NCBI GenBank assembly: GCA_000697055.1
Contig: JNDT01002386.1
Span: forward strand, 1-32,233
From: Saksenaea vasiformis B4078
Lineage: Eukaryota; Mucoromycota; Mucoromycetes; Mucorales; Saksenaeaceae
Direction of reading: 5' to 3'
DNA length: 32,233 bases
Numbering within the stretch: the first letter of the stretch is position 1; each line of letters opens with the position of its first letter. The translations under genes were made by a program, and so were the position numbers. Of this stretch, positions 10,651-21,957 are shown in pieces. A model generated the notes under the pieces. The model had not been told where the DNA came from. It saw only the letters and a list, made by a program, of their open reading frames with translations, and ran no database searches.

Positions 10651-12896
10651 CTATGGGTGACCTGTGAGCACTTGATTCCTTAAGCAGGAACGATATCCAT
10701 GCGTCTGTAAAAGACTATTTTCAACTTATTAGTCTCCGTTTCTTTTGTGATACCAGCACTTACTTCTTTCGGCTCTTCTTCTTGCTGTGGACTCTGCCAT
10801 CCTGGAGTACTTGGTGATGACCGCTGACTAGACTTATTGCTACTTCGTATAAGCCCAATCTGTTCCTTTTGTTCGTCTGATAATTGCAAGACGTTTGAAA
10901 TAATCGTGAGGATATCGTATCTCTTGCGTTCACCCCTTGGCGCAAGGAAGAATCCCACTAGCAGGTTGGTGATCAACTGCCTACGACGACAGGTAAGCAG
11001 CCATTACATGCTACCCGAACTTTCTACCTGTCCACATTGTTCTCACTGGACTCTTCTTTTAGTCGTCGCATAGCTTCTACAAGGTGCTCATTCAAAATAA
11101 TAGCTATTATCGCAAATTTAGACACGTTATCGAGACACCTATCTTACCTTCATGACGCAGTTTTCCAATCAGTAGATTTTTCTCCTTTATTTCCCTTTCG
11201 TATTGTTGCGTCTTTGCCACATCCCGTTGGTATTGCTCTAAGGATGACTTACAGGAGAAAATACAAAACAGTGAATTTGATAATCAATAACTGTTGATTC
11301 TTCGTTTCATCCTACCTCTGCTACGCGAGCTCGTTCTTGATACTCTGCCCAAGACTTTTTAGCAATATCTAACTGCCGTTCAATGTGCTCGACAGCCGCG
11401 CGGATCTCGGAGTCTTTCGCTAATATACCAATACGATGTCACCAAAACTGCGCTGGTTTAGATTAAGCTTACTCGCTTGAAATTCCTCCAATACTGTTTG
11501 CAAATTTGCAAGACTTGCGCGCTCTGATTCTTTTTCTTCTTGCTCTTCCTTCAGAAGTTCCCTCAGTTTTTCTAACTCGGACTGTGTACTTTCTGCCTGC
11601 TCTTCTAATTGGCTTCGTCTTGCTTCCATTTGCATCGCCATCATTTCAAACTCTTCGCGTTCTCGTTGCACTTTTTCCAGACGCATCTGTAACTGAGAAT
11701 TATCACGTTCTTTCTGTGCCACCATTTGCCCTGCTTCCTCATCCCGCATAAGCATGTCTGTCCGTAGCCGTTCTATTTCCTGTTGAGCAGTTTCCAATTC
11801 GGCTAACAGTTCCGTATTCTTCTGACGCAATTGTTTGTCTGCTTCTAAGCGTGGAGCCAGGGTATTCTTAATATGAGCAAGCTTGTCCAACAATGATTGA
11901 TGCTCCTGCTTCAAAGCGGTAACTTTTGCTTCACTTTCTTCCCTTGTGCGTTCCAACTTCGCGTCATTTTCCTGGAGCTGATTTTCTAAATCGTCCTTCT
12001 CGCTGATCAGCTTCTCGTTTTTCTCCATAGTTTCATTGAGCGTAAGTTGTAATTGGGTGATTTGGCGTTTTAGTTCTAAGAAAACACGTAAATAAGCCGA
12101 TTTGACAGAAAAATCCAGTTATTCTTTAGATACCATTTGCCGTTGTTCCGCTACGTGCTTCGGCTTGTTTTATATCAGTTTCTGCTTGCTGTAGTTGACC
12201 ACGTAAACTTTCTAGGACTCGTAGCAAACCAGGCGGAAGCGTGCTATCAATGACGCCGTTTTCTGCATCGGTCATAACACTTTGCAAACTTTTTTCTACT
12301 GCCTCATAATTGTAACTATTTAGAGGTGCATCCGATGATTCACGATCTATAAAAATATCGGTAGCCTATGAGACTGCAGGCTTTAGTTCCTTTGTTGTTC
12401 GCATACCTTGCATTTTCAGCTCTTCAATTTGCATTCTCAATGATGCGATGGTTTCGGATTGGTCTTCAACAATAAGTTACCCTTTCAGATAGTAATCCTC
12501 ATGGTTTGCTACCTTGCTCTTTCTCTTTCTGTAAACGCTTTTTTACATTTTCGGTATAATCGTCTAGCTGGGCCTCAGTAGAAATATCAACTGTAGGTGG
12601 CTCATTCAGGTACTCTTGCAGCAATGCGGTTAATTGTGTCTTGGCGTTATTGGCGTATTCCAGTTCGACCTTCCAGCTTTCTTGTAGTGTCGTTCGTTCC
12701 TTTGCCTCATTAGCTAGCTGCTTCTTCAAAGCCGCATTTTCTTGGGTCAGCGTTTTCAAGTGATTGCCGGCCTGAGCGAGTTTGGCGCGTAGCTGGGCTC
12801 GTTCTTGTTGCCAAGTATCTTATCACGCATCTGAATGTGTTAGACTAACTCACGGATGGGCGATCTAATTGTGGAAGTGGTTTTACCTCCTGACAT
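10651..12896 (-). CDS. RUD3: Rud3-like golgin with GRAB (GRIP-related Arf-binding) domain
   Basis: Long coiled-coil tether of the cis-Golgi; in yeast Rud3 and animal GMAP-210 the C-terminal GRAB domain binds Arf1. Ten exons join in frame (12896-12887, 12818-12513, 12463-12407, 12346-12134, 12075-11473, 11419-11316, 11247-11148, 11103-11028, 10980-10764, 10704-10651), giving about 579 residues. Most of it is heptad-rich Glu/Lys/Gln/Leu coiled coil. Residues about 468-533 form the GRAB/GRIP-like region (LNEHLVEAMRRLK, then VDRRQLITNLLVGF and ISNVLQLSDEQKEQ). The GRAB family is preferred over canonical GRIP because the invariant tyrosine of GRIP is absent and the VDR-LITN block fits Rud3. The N-terminus is uncertain: the proposed first exon is only 10 nt, and upstream open frames do not splice in cleanly. 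Confidence 0.8.
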
Positions 12897-14248
12897 GAAT
12901 GGCAAGACGATCGAGAAAAACTATTCGGAGTAGCAGAATTTCTATTCGGGAATGATACGGGCACGTAAGGAGTCGTGCCTGTATCAAATCTAAGTCACCC
13001 CTGCTGGTAGCAGATGTAGATTGGTTGCCCAGATCGCTACTATCCTTCGAGAGAGTAGAGCGCAGGCGTTAACCGTTCTACTCGGTATGACATTTTAAAG
13101 TGAATTACCTAAATATATTTGCGAGAATAGCTCTTGTTTGCAATTTTACGCCTCGTCCTTCATAAGCGATCACAAGGATCACGATTATCCATCCCCGGAA
13201 TCCCTGCCGGCCATAGATATTACACCGCTATGGACTACCGTTAGTCTATGTAGAGCGCAATTTCCTTATGAGCTATAGCTTTATCCACGTATCATTACGT
13301 ATTATGTATTGCAACAAACGTTCTAGCCAGCCGTTAGCATAGAGCACCTTAGTGGAACTAGAGTCTAGGGTAGGTTTAAGGTAATCCGCTGCGTGTAACA
13401 TATGGGTCTGTAGGAGTTCCGGGGTCGGATGCCCATGGTCCCTAAGAGGCCTGATTTTCTGCTTTATTCGTGTCAGTGATGGCAAACACTTGGCTACCAT
13501 ATTTCCGAGCAACATATGGCCCGGAGCCAAAAAAGAGGTAATGATTACGTTATCCCTCGTATGCCTATGCAGGTCAAAGCTTTGCATAACGAAGCGAACC
13601 TAAATGTACTCCTACGTTCGCGTTTTGCTGCATAAAAGACAACACCGAATTTTTTTTTCTCGGCTCACTCTTAGTCCTGTTCTTTTTGTAATTGACTCAT
13701 TCGACTTGCTTTCTTACTCTGTTCATGTCCGATAGGTGTTGGGTTACTTCCGTACGGCAAATCGCAAGCTTCAAAGGCGCAGGACAAGCCACATTACTGG
13801 TCCGAAATCAAGCCTACAAGAAAGTGGACTGGGCCTCAGTGCCCGTCAAGATGCCTATGTACAAACTACAAGTCGAATTCAGACTTCGATGACGATTTTG
13901 TTGCCCGCGATTGGTAGAGTACCTCGTGAATATCTACGTGCAACGATCGTATTTGGAAGGGTATACCTAAAACCTACCATTTGGCAATATTAGGTGCCTT
14001 CGAGCCTCTGCATACGATAGGTTATAGTGTATGGCTGAGCCTTTCGGATTCACAAAGGAAAAGGAAATGTACATATTGAAGGTAAAAGGTTTGAATAGTT
14101 CTAGTCATACTTAGATGAGTAGTGCAATCTCGGCTTCCTATTGGCGCAAAATGATTTGGGGCAGCGCAACGGTATAGCATCAGATTCAGGGTCCTGCGCT
14201 TTTTGATTCCCATTTTCTTTCCGACTTTCAAATATTTAATTTTCGATC
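12897..14248. other. Long stretch without a clear gene
   Basis: About 1.35 kb between the divergent golgin and deaminase genes. It contains a 104-codon minus-strand ORF (13587-13273) with no recognised domain, and a serine-rich open frame on the minus strand near 13070-12900 that might once have been golgin N-terminal sequence (SKDSSDLGNQSTSATS, then a frame change). Otherwise it is probably promoter DNA. Confidence 0.4.
13738..13917 (+). pseudogene. Possible relic exon, Cys-containing
   Basis: After the acceptor-like CCGATAG a frame stays open for 59 codons and ends at TAG (13915-13917). The peptide has a protein-like composition (KPHYWSEIKPTRKWTGPQ, then a CPSRCLC cluster and an acidic end DFDDDFVARDW). 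No upstream exon was found and no family is recognised. It may be chance. Confidence 0.22.
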
Positions 14249-15519
14249 ATGCGATTGATTGTGCGTCAAGACTATGATGAAGTCTCGTCCTATTCTGGTA
14301 TGCATATAATGCATCTAGATGTGATTGCTTACAATGATCACTAGCATATTATGTAAAGGAGCGCATCAATCAATTCAAACCTACGAAGGAGAGACCGTTC
14401 GTCCTTGGGTTACCCACTGGATCGTCTCCCATGGGCGTCTATCAAAAACTTGTGGATTTCTATGCAGCTGGCGAAGTGAGTTTTGAGCACGTGGTGACGT
14501 TTACTATGGATGAATACGTCGGGTTACCAAGGTAACAGAGAGTGCTGCAATGTTCGTGTGATTCTTCCAATTAACTATATACCAAGGGATCATCCGCAAT
14601 CGTACCATACATTCATGTGGAATCACTTATTTAAACATGTCAATATAAAAAAAGAAAATGTACACATTTTGGATGGAAACGCCGAGGATCTGGATGAAGA
14701 ATGTAGTAAATTCGAAGCAGAAATCGCCAAACGGGGTGGCATTGAGCTGTTTCTTGGAGGTAGCCTATCCTTTTGCTATCTATTCTTCTTTTATCTGTAA
14801 CACTGACGACGTTGGAAGGGATCGGGCCAGACGGTCATATTGCGTTCAACGAACCGGGATCTTCGTTGACTTCTCGTACACGGGTCAAAACGCTAGCATA
14901 TGAAACAATCATTGCCAATGCCAGATTCTTTGGTGGTGACGTGTCTCGGGTTCCGAAGCTAGCGTTAACAGTCGGTGTAGCGTAAGTAGGCAGATAGCGA
15001 ATTTACGTGAAAAGTGGGACAAAAAGAGGGCATGGTTCATACGATTAACAGAACGGTTATGGATGCACGGGAAGTTGTCCTCGTTATCACGGGAGCACAC
15101 AAGAGTCTGGCGCTAGCAAAGTGCATCGAAGAAGGAGTCAATCATATGTGGACTGTGTCAGCCATTCAAATGCATCCTAAAGGGCTTATTGTATGTGACG
15201 AAGATGCAACGTTGGAACTGCACGTCAAGGTAACTGCAGCACGCAGTTTGACAGGAAGTTAATATTGCCGAATTAGACCGTCAAGTACTTCAAGTCTATT
15301 GAACACGTACATCACTCGATTATCGGACCTCATAACCTCGGATTACAGGGTAATCTCTTAAGGAATATGGTGGATACCAATCAGGCAGCAAAACGACGAA
15401 GACGTCTCATGCTACAAACTTTGCTAAATGATGAAAATAACCAAAATGATGAGAATGGATCCTCGTCTTCATCTTCATCTTCCGATGACGAGCAAGAAAG
15501 CAAACGACGAAGGAGCTAG
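14249..15519 (+). CDS. nagB: Glucosamine-6-phosphate deaminase
   Basis: Cytosolic enzyme converting glucosamine-6-phosphate to fructose-6-phosphate and ammonia, the last step of N-acetylglucosamine (chitin) catabolism. Six exons join in frame (14249-14297, 14345-14531, 14587-14759, 14819-14981, 15052-15229, 15277-15519), giving 330 residues. The fold is complete: phosphate loop [19 protein letters not shown] with Asp72, [11 protein letters not shown] with Asp141, His143 and Glu148, and the NHMWT block. These catalytic numbers are the same as in the bacterial enzyme. Bacterial homologues are about 266 residues; the extra C-terminus (about 270-330) has KRRRR at 289-293, an acidic/Asn run, eight serines followed by acidic residues, and KRRRS at the very end. 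It is convergent with the multicopper oxidase. Confidence 0.96.
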
Positions 15520-15727
15520 GATGGACAAATTCTTTAGAATGACGGCAGAATTAACAATGCGGTAGCTTATCAAAAAAAATTGCTTTGTGTCAATAGTAGA
15601 AGGCAATGCACGACATTTAACATATACAAATAATTTTATAGTATGAATATTTACTTGGCTTGGACTTAGCATACCAGGCATAGTTGTCTGGCAATTGATT
15701 CCCAAAATGATCCATGGTGAAAAAGGC

Positions 15728-16084
15728 TCACTTGTAAACATTTACTGTTCTTGTCACTGAGATATTCTGATCATCTTCGGAACGCTGTTGATCAATCTTG
15801 ACCGGCTTAGGAGGTTGGTGCAAATACTTGTATGTTCCTGCTATGTAAGCCATAAAAAAAGCATTTCTTAAATGCACCGGAAATTTCCTTGCGATATCTT
15901 TTGATTTTATATCAGTTTGATGGAGAACAACAATATTAGGTCTTTTTCCTTTAGTCAAGTGCATAATACAATACATAGGCTGATGAAGAACGAAAAGAAA
16001 AACGACGTCCTGTGGCGACTCTTGATTTTCGATTTTTAAACGGTTTGAAACTTTTGCTTTACTTGTATAATCGGAAATGTTCAA
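15728..16084 (-). CDS. Hypothetical ORF, 118 aa, overlapping the oxidase 3' end
   Basis: An open frame directly downstream of the multicopper oxidase, same strand, whose start overlaps the last 26 bases of the oxidase gene in another frame. The peptide is basic and shows no signal, membrane segment or recognised domain. It could be chance openness of the oxidase 3' UTR, a relic exon, or a real small gene. The conventional reading is that it is untranslated. Confidence 0.2.
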   Translation of the reverse strand: MNISDYTSKAKVSNRLKIENQESPQDVVFLFVLHQPMYCIMHLTKGKRPNIVVLHQTDIKSKDIARKFPVHLRNAFFMAYIAGTYKYLHQPPKPVKIDQQRSEDDQNISVTRTVNVYK

Positions 16085-17849
16085 TTAGTTCAGGAGCCTC
16101 CTCTAGAATAGCCATTTTTCCTTGCAGCATGTGTGCCGTGATATGACAATGAATTGCCCAGAACCCAGGGTTGTCAGCGATGATTCTAATCTTAGTCCAT
16201 CCACATCCACTTGTTGAGTCCGCGACTTTGGTTGGATACACGGTAGAGATATCTTTATACAACGGCTCCGGGAAGTTACGAATATGTCCATGCAGCTTCT
16301 CATCATACTCGCCATCTCCCGAGGCGATCAAGTAATGGGCATGTCCATGTGTATGCCACGGGTGTATCAAACAATTTGGACCAACCATAGCATTTTGAAG
16401 AACAATATCGAGTGTTTCGTTGAAATAAACTGGAAATGTCTCCAAGTGCTTATTATATCCATCTGGTTCCATTGCTCTGTTAGACTGCTTTCCTGAGAAG
16501 TACTCATGGAGAGTTGGGTGGTGCCGGACTGCAGGTGGACGACCATTTATCCAGTACCTTGTGTGGACAACTGGATCGTTCACGGTAAATGCGCGCAGCT
16601 TTATGACTCTTGATGGGGGAATATCGACCATGGGGTCACGCTCACGAAGCGGTGCCAACTCCGGCCATATCCAGTCCCGCGTATCGTTTTTTGGAAAAGG
16701 TGGAAAATGCGCTGTTTGAGATTCAGCTAGAGTAACCCGGTTACCGCCACGATTTCTAGCAATCTGTGGGGCAGCTTCGTCCTTTGCTTCCTCGTACTCT
16801 TGGATTACATCTTCCATTTTCGCGATATCAGCTACGTATGACATTGGTCTCATCAGCGCGACTGCAGCTGCAAGCCCTTCTATGGGGGCTGGATCGTTGT
16901 ACTTTAAATAAGCAAATCCATTCTCAGTGTAACCTCCCCCGCGACGTCGCCAACGATAGCTTGTTGCAATTGTGAAAAGTGATCCAGGAAGTTTGTCGTG
17001 CGTCTTCAATAATACCGAGAATCGTTGTCCAGGGGTAACTTCCAGGTATGAAGTCTCGTAAGGCTTTGTTAACTCTCCATCAACCTCGATAATTGTCAAA
17101 GGATGATCCTTAATTGCAAGGCCTAGCGTACGGAATGTATTTCCTGCGATTATGCGCAAGCGATACAATTTGTTCGCTTCTACATTCAGTACACTGTATC
17201 CGGGACATTTTCCTTCTTCAACCAAGGACTGATTATACACGGTTCGTCCATTGATGAGAACGCTATCAGCGCCGCGATCAAAGACAAAATTGGGTCCCAT
17301 ATAATAATCTTCTCGTGCTTGTATATCTTCATGCCACCACTCACTCAACTGCAGTGTAAGTTCATCGTCATAGACATATGGACCATCGATCAATTGGCCA
17401 GGGGTTCCTGGAACAGACTGATCGTCCTCATGCACAATGAATGCACCCTGTACGGTATCATCTTGCAGTCCAGTATGAGCATGATAGAAATAAGTGCCAC
17501 TCTGGTACATCACGCGAAATTGATAGGTGTACGTCTCTCCGGGTGCAATATTCGCTTGCGTCACGTCTGGTACACCATCTGAATCGACAGTGCCGTATTG
17601 CCGAATACCATGAAAATGAATTGCAGTGGGTCGGCTATCCAATGCATTGTGGACGACCACTTCTACATCATCGTTTCTGGAGACACGCATGGCTGGTGCT
17701 GGAAATTGGCCGTTAACTAGTAACGTGTCATACCCTTCAGTATAACAGTCTGGATTGAATTTAGCTGAAGAGATGTTAAGTTCAAATCGCCTTTTGGCTG
17801 CGAGCCCAGCTGTTCCCAGCAGTAGAACGATGAAAAATTGGAAACGCAT
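16059..17849 (-). CDS. Secreted multicopper oxidase (laccase/ascorbate oxidase-like)
   Basis: Extracellular copper enzyme that oxidises phenols, ascorbate or metal ions while reducing oxygen to water; the substrate cannot be read from sequence. It is intronless and 596 residues long. A signal peptide covers about residues 1-18. The three-cupredoxin order is complete, with all four copper-binding clusters: HFHG (His78, His80), HAH (His123, His125), HPWHTHGH (496-503) and HCHITAH (567-573). The residue five after the last His, the usual type-1 axial position, is Lys578 (HMLQGKM) rather than Leu, Phe or Met. I chose Met at 17849 because it begins the signal peptide and lies 33 nt after a TATA box; the frame is open to 17972. 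Confidence 0.93.
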   Translation of the reverse strand: MRFQFFIVLLLGTAGLAAKRRFELNISSAKFNPDCYTEGYDTLLVNGQFPAPAMRVSRNDDVEVVVHNALDSRPTAIHFHGIRQYGTVDSDGVPDVTQANIAPGETYTYQFRVMYQSGTYFYHAHTGLQDDTVQGAFIVHEDDQSVPGTPGQLIDGPYVYDDELTLQLSEWWHEDIQAREDYYMGPNFVFDRGADSVLINGRTVYNQSLVEEGKCPGYSVLNVEANKLYRLRIIAGNTFRTLGLAIKDHPLTIIEVDGELTKPYETSYLEVTPGQRFSVLLKTHDKLPGSLFTIATSYRWRRRGGGYTENGFAYLKYNDPAPIEGLAAAVALMRPMSYVADIAKMEDVIQEYEEAKDEAAPQIARNRGGNRVTLAESQTAHFPPFPKNDTRDWIWPELAPLRERDPMVDIPPSRVIKLRAFTVNDPVVHTRYWINGRPPAVRHHPTLHEYFSGKQSNRAMEPDGYNKHLETFPVYFNETLDIVLQNAMVGPNCLIHPWHTHGHAHYLIASGDGEYDEKLHGHIRNFPEPLYKDISTVYPTKVADSTSGCGWTKIRIIADNPGFWAIHCHITAHMLQGKMAILEEAPELIEHFRLYK

Positions 17850-17881
17850 CGTGGAAAACGGTGCATCTATCCCGCGGGTAA

Positions 17882-17891
17882 CTTTTATATA
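17882..17891 (-). promoter_or_regulatory. TATA box of the multicopper oxidase
   Basis: TATATAAAAG on the minus strand, 33 nt upstream of the chosen start codon. The spacing would give a very short 5' leader. It supports the start at 17849 over the in-frame ATG at 17972, which lies upstream of the box. Confidence 0.6.
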
Positions 17892-19397
17892 AGGAATCAT
17901 TCCTTTAATAGACAACGTTGTCATTCCTCTAAAATAGACTGGATATGCTCGCGTTTGAAATTTCCCGTCCACTTAACTATCATACATAACACGTAGTAGG
18001 AAGATGATATTGCAGGGTCTACAACTGCGTCGTCCCCTATTCTTTCGCATCCTGATACCTGTCTAAACAGGAGCAGCCGATCTTCAGCTGTATAAAATAT
18101 ACTTGGTTACTCTCAGGGTATAGCTAATACAAAACTGCTATGGTGAATTACTTGGTTGATTACGTTTGTTAGTCTATATATGAACTGCTACGTACGATCA
18201 CGTTCAACCGGGTAACTGGCTTCTTTATCAGACCGCAGTAACCTTATGAAGTATATAATAAATACGATTGATTCAAAGAAGATATAATTACGCAACTGTG
18301 TCCCTTGCGAGACGGTCTTCTTACTCCTGTTTGACGTTGCCGTCAGTTAACCATACAACGTAATACTTACGATCGCGCTCTTCTGTATATCTCAGGATTC
18401 TTTTTCTCACGAGATGAAATAAGTAGTATATAACCATTCAACAATCATCCCATTTAGAGATCAGTTGATCCATAAGCACCTTTTTCAGATTGTTCGCTTG
18501 GCCTTTTTCCTTGGTATTATGTATATGCCAATGGCACACGTGTAGTGTAACGCAAAGCCTTGTGTCGGAACAAGAATTTTGTCACAGTCTTGGATGGCCT
18601 ATCTGCCGTTGCGCCAGTTTCTGAGTAAAACGTTATAATCCATACACACCTATTCTCATCATATGACTGTACATTTCAATAGATCAGGCCGTATCAGGAG
18701 ATTGGTTTAGATTCCAGTAGATTTTTGATGCGAAGTCGTTTTTGTCTGTTGTACAAATGCAGTCATGGCCATCCTTGGCAATGCAAAAGTGTACCAAACA
18801 TGAGAATTCAAACGTTGGTAATCAAAGTCAGTAAATTTTGGCGCCGCCTCATATTCTTGGCATGGGATTACACTAAATCATGGATTGCCCCGCATAGTCC
18901 AATTATGTACTACCTTGTTTAGAATCTGCATGTACAACCGTGAGGATTCTTCGCGTCCGGCATATGATTAAGTTTAGATCGGAAAAAAACCCGGAAAACC
19001 CCGGAATCTGGGACCGATGGTTTTATTAGGATCGGCAACGTTTACCATTGCTCCATTGGAGATGAAGCAATTGAATGTATCGCTGCTCAACAGCAATGAT
19101 AATAATAATAACAATAATCTTTCAATTGCGAATCTTTAGATAGAGCATGAATGGGTGAATTACAGCAGGTGCCTGCTATCTTCCGTGGCGGTGCTACTGT
19201 CAATTAATTGTCCGCCCTTAGCATGGATCATAAAGAAAGCCTACACCTGGTGATCCTCCTCTGTGTAACCGCAGTTTTTTACACGTGTTCGACTCTTTTT
19301 AGGGTACAATGGACCGGGAATAAAAGTCCGTCCAAATAAATTTGCACGGATCAATCCAAATGGGAGATCTTGTTATTACTTATGCTTTATTGCTTTT
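17892..19397. other. Divergent intergenic region
   Basis: About 1.5 kb between the oxidase and the first membrane paralog, which are transcribed away from each other, so both promoters lie here. It contains AT-rich stretches, a (TAA)n-like run near 19096-19117 and a C/G run near 18990. ORFs here are short and unrecognised. Confidence 0.5.
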
Positions 19398-20727
19398 ATG
19401 ATGACATTATCTGAGAAGTCTCCGGAAGTCGACCGCCAGGATGAATGCGCACAACATATGCAACATGAACGTCATCGTAGCGCGATGATTGAACGCGAGT
19501 TCCACATGCTTCGACAATTATGCAGCTTACTCGTATTGTTACTCATATATGGCATCTGCTATTCATTGAACCTCCTTCTATTTAAAACCAATACGGTAAC
19601 ATTTATTTATGTTCGTGTAGGCAAAAGTCTAACCAATTGTTAGGGCGAAAGTTCTATCTGCAACGAACTGCCGACAGTGCGCTGGTCAGGAAAATCTCTG
19701 TATACCGTTCCTTCCGTGTACAAAACAATCCATTTGCAGCATAAGGGTGATATAAATACGTTTTTCAGCGTAAGTTGTCAGGGTGTGGAGTAACTAGTAA
19801 CAGATGTTAACGGAAAACTAGTCCGGAAACATATACATCACGAGCAGACCGGACATACAGGAGTCCGTGGTTCGATTTGATGTGCAACTAAACGACAAAG
19901 CTGATATCGAGACACTGAAGATTGAAACGACAACGACGAATGACGTTATGAACTTCTTTATCCAGGTATATTTACCCAATATACCTTCCAGACGTTTATT
20001 GATGAACTCCTTTGTGTAGCATGAAGTCGTAAATCAAAGGCCTTGCGGTTTCCTAAATGTCTATATATGCATTCCCTCAGAAGCGCCGCTCGACAGCCTT
20101 GGCATTGATGTGACGAGTCACAGTATCGTCGTTGGAGAAAGCCTAGACTTTTCACAAAGTCTCAAGCTAAAGACTGTGATAGGAAATATTGTTATTGGAG
20201 TATGTAAGAAGCACCGCGATTTTCCCTCAGTTTTGCTAATTGAAGTACTAGGATGCAGGCTCCCGAGCGTTTGAGCTGACGACAAAGCATGGAAATATTT
20301 GGGGACATATACACCTGTTGGAAGAGAACTCGCAGGAAAAAGCTGATGACCATCGTTCTGAATTGGAGACCTCTCACAGAATCCCTCTCGCGTCCAAGCA
20401 AACAACTTTTAGTGCCATTGCTCAAGATATCAATCTAGATATGGTACGCACAATTGGCGCAGTTTTTTTTTACCAGTTATACTAATACGTGCTTACATTA
20501 CAGCCCAAATCATTCAACAGCGATGTCAACTTCGTACTCTCGGCCGATAAAGCATCTGTGGTAACAAGCGATATTTGACATCGTTATTTTCAGAAAATGA
20601 CAGCAAAATTGGATCAGCAAACCCTTTTCGCAAGCAGCAATTTCTTTTCAACAATTTTGGCAACAACGCGAACTTACTACACCTTCGTTTCTCTCTTGTC
20701 TTCGGAATATCAGTTCAAATTCTATGA
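19398..20727 (+). CDS. Single-pass membrane protein, tandem paralog 1
   Basis: Unknown function. Seven exons (19398-19595, 19644-19769, 19822-19965, 20020-20199, 20252-20443, 20504-20560, 20635-20727) give about 329 residues. A hydrophobic segment at about 41-62 follows a charged, His-rich N-terminus, suggesting a type II protein with the rest outside or in the lumen. The next block has GKSLYTVPSVYK, then an ectodomain of alternating beta-type repeats (SGNIYITS, IVVGESLDF, TVIGNIVIG, TTKHGNIWGHI), similar to the repeats of DUF4097-like beta-solenoid proteins. Exons 3 and 4 are 144 and 180 nt, the same as in the paralog downstream. The last intron is uncertain: the acceptor at 20634 restores a C-terminus resembling the paralog, whereas the acceptor at 20592 would give an unrelated long tail. 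Confidence 0.78.
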
Positions 20728-20870
20728 TCACTTTCTAAATTTCCCAACGTGTTTCTACATACACTCGCTTATACCCTTCATCGCCAGCTGTTTAAAGATT
20801 CTTTTCGCTTTACCTTATGTCCATTTTTTTTCCTTTTCTAATTGTACCTATGTATTGTATATGATCTATG

Positions 20871-20876
20871 AATAAA
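20871..20876 (+). terminator. AATAAA polyadenylation signal, paralog 1
   Basis: AATAAA 144 bases after the proposed stop, following a T-rich stretch. Compatible with the 3' end of the first membrane-protein gene. Confidence 0.4.
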
Positions 20877-21957
20877 TTACTGTCTCCTTTCATACAAACA
20901 CCATCTGTTCGATATAGTTCTAGTAACTAAAAGCTATTGATCCCGGTTATATCATGTGTTGTTTGTGTAATCTAGCTCTTGTTTTACGTATTGGTATCGT
21001 ATGGATTTGTTTCAGTTGTTCTCGCCAAGCCTCGCAGCATCTCCGAATCACAGTACCTCTGTCTCTCCGAAAAAAGGGAAAGGAGCAGACCATTTTTCTT
21101 CTCTTTCGTTCTAAGCTAGCTGAGATAGCGTTTGTGGCCTTTTGGTTACACTAAGTGGTCTTGGCTGCGAGCTGACCTACCTTACTTTACATTGGTTTTC
21201 TATATTCTAATCGGCTTTGTTTGTCTTATCAGCGCACCGATCTGTAGCTTGAATGCCATAGTAATAATGATAAAAATACGAGGAAGGATATGTTCAATGT
21301 AACAGCGGAATTACTTCCCCACACCCTCATAAGCGTATTTCCATCGCAAATAACCTGGTATATTTTGAGGTTCAGGAATGATGACCATGCCGATATGTAT
21401 GAAACTAGTAACCTAAAATGACACCATCAGAGATTTTGGCTTGGCGGTACACAGAGTTTATTGCTGGGTGTAACTGCATCGTTGCCTTTATTGATCAATA
21501 CTTATTCACACATGTCATTGTTTATCACGATCAAGGAAACCATTTACAGGCAATATACTATTTTTTTACGTGTCAGCAAAGTCACCATTAATTGTTGAGT
21601 CGTTTGGCGTCAATTGGAGTACTGCGTCAGACATTTAAATGTAAAGCATTTAGATTCCACACTGTAACTGAAGGCATCAAATCGTAAAACGCATACGTAC
21701 TAAGCTTTAACTAGGTTCCAGCAATTCTTTGCACTTGTGGTGACTACATCGTTTGGACCTCTTGATCTGCCACTCGGAGGAAAACACGTGTAACACTTTT
21801 ATAACAAAGAAGGAAAAACAACACAAAAATAAAGGTAAGACGGGTAACAGCGGGGTTAACGTCTTTCTTGTCTTACCATTGTCCATTGAAAATGGTCCTG
21901 CTACCTTGATCTCATGTCTCTTTTCCTATTCTCCGCTCCTTTTTGATTTCTACGGTT
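20877..21957. other. Intergenic region between the tandem paralogs
   Basis: About 1.1 kb with only short unrecognised ORFs. It separates the two paralogs, so the downstream gene has its own promoter. No repeats shared with the upstream promoter were noticed. Confidence 0.5.

Noticed and set aside
11506..11751. Plus-strand ORF inside the golgin gene
   Set aside because: Antisense shadow of the large coiled-coil exon.
17850..17972. 41-residue N-terminal extension of the multicopper oxidase
   Set aside because: It would bury the signal peptide and start upstream of the TATA box.
20597..20875. 92-codon ORF as the last exon of the first membrane paralog
   Set aside because: It gives an aromatic-rich tail unlike the paralog; another acceptor restores a tail similar to that of the second gene. 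Transcript data would settle it.
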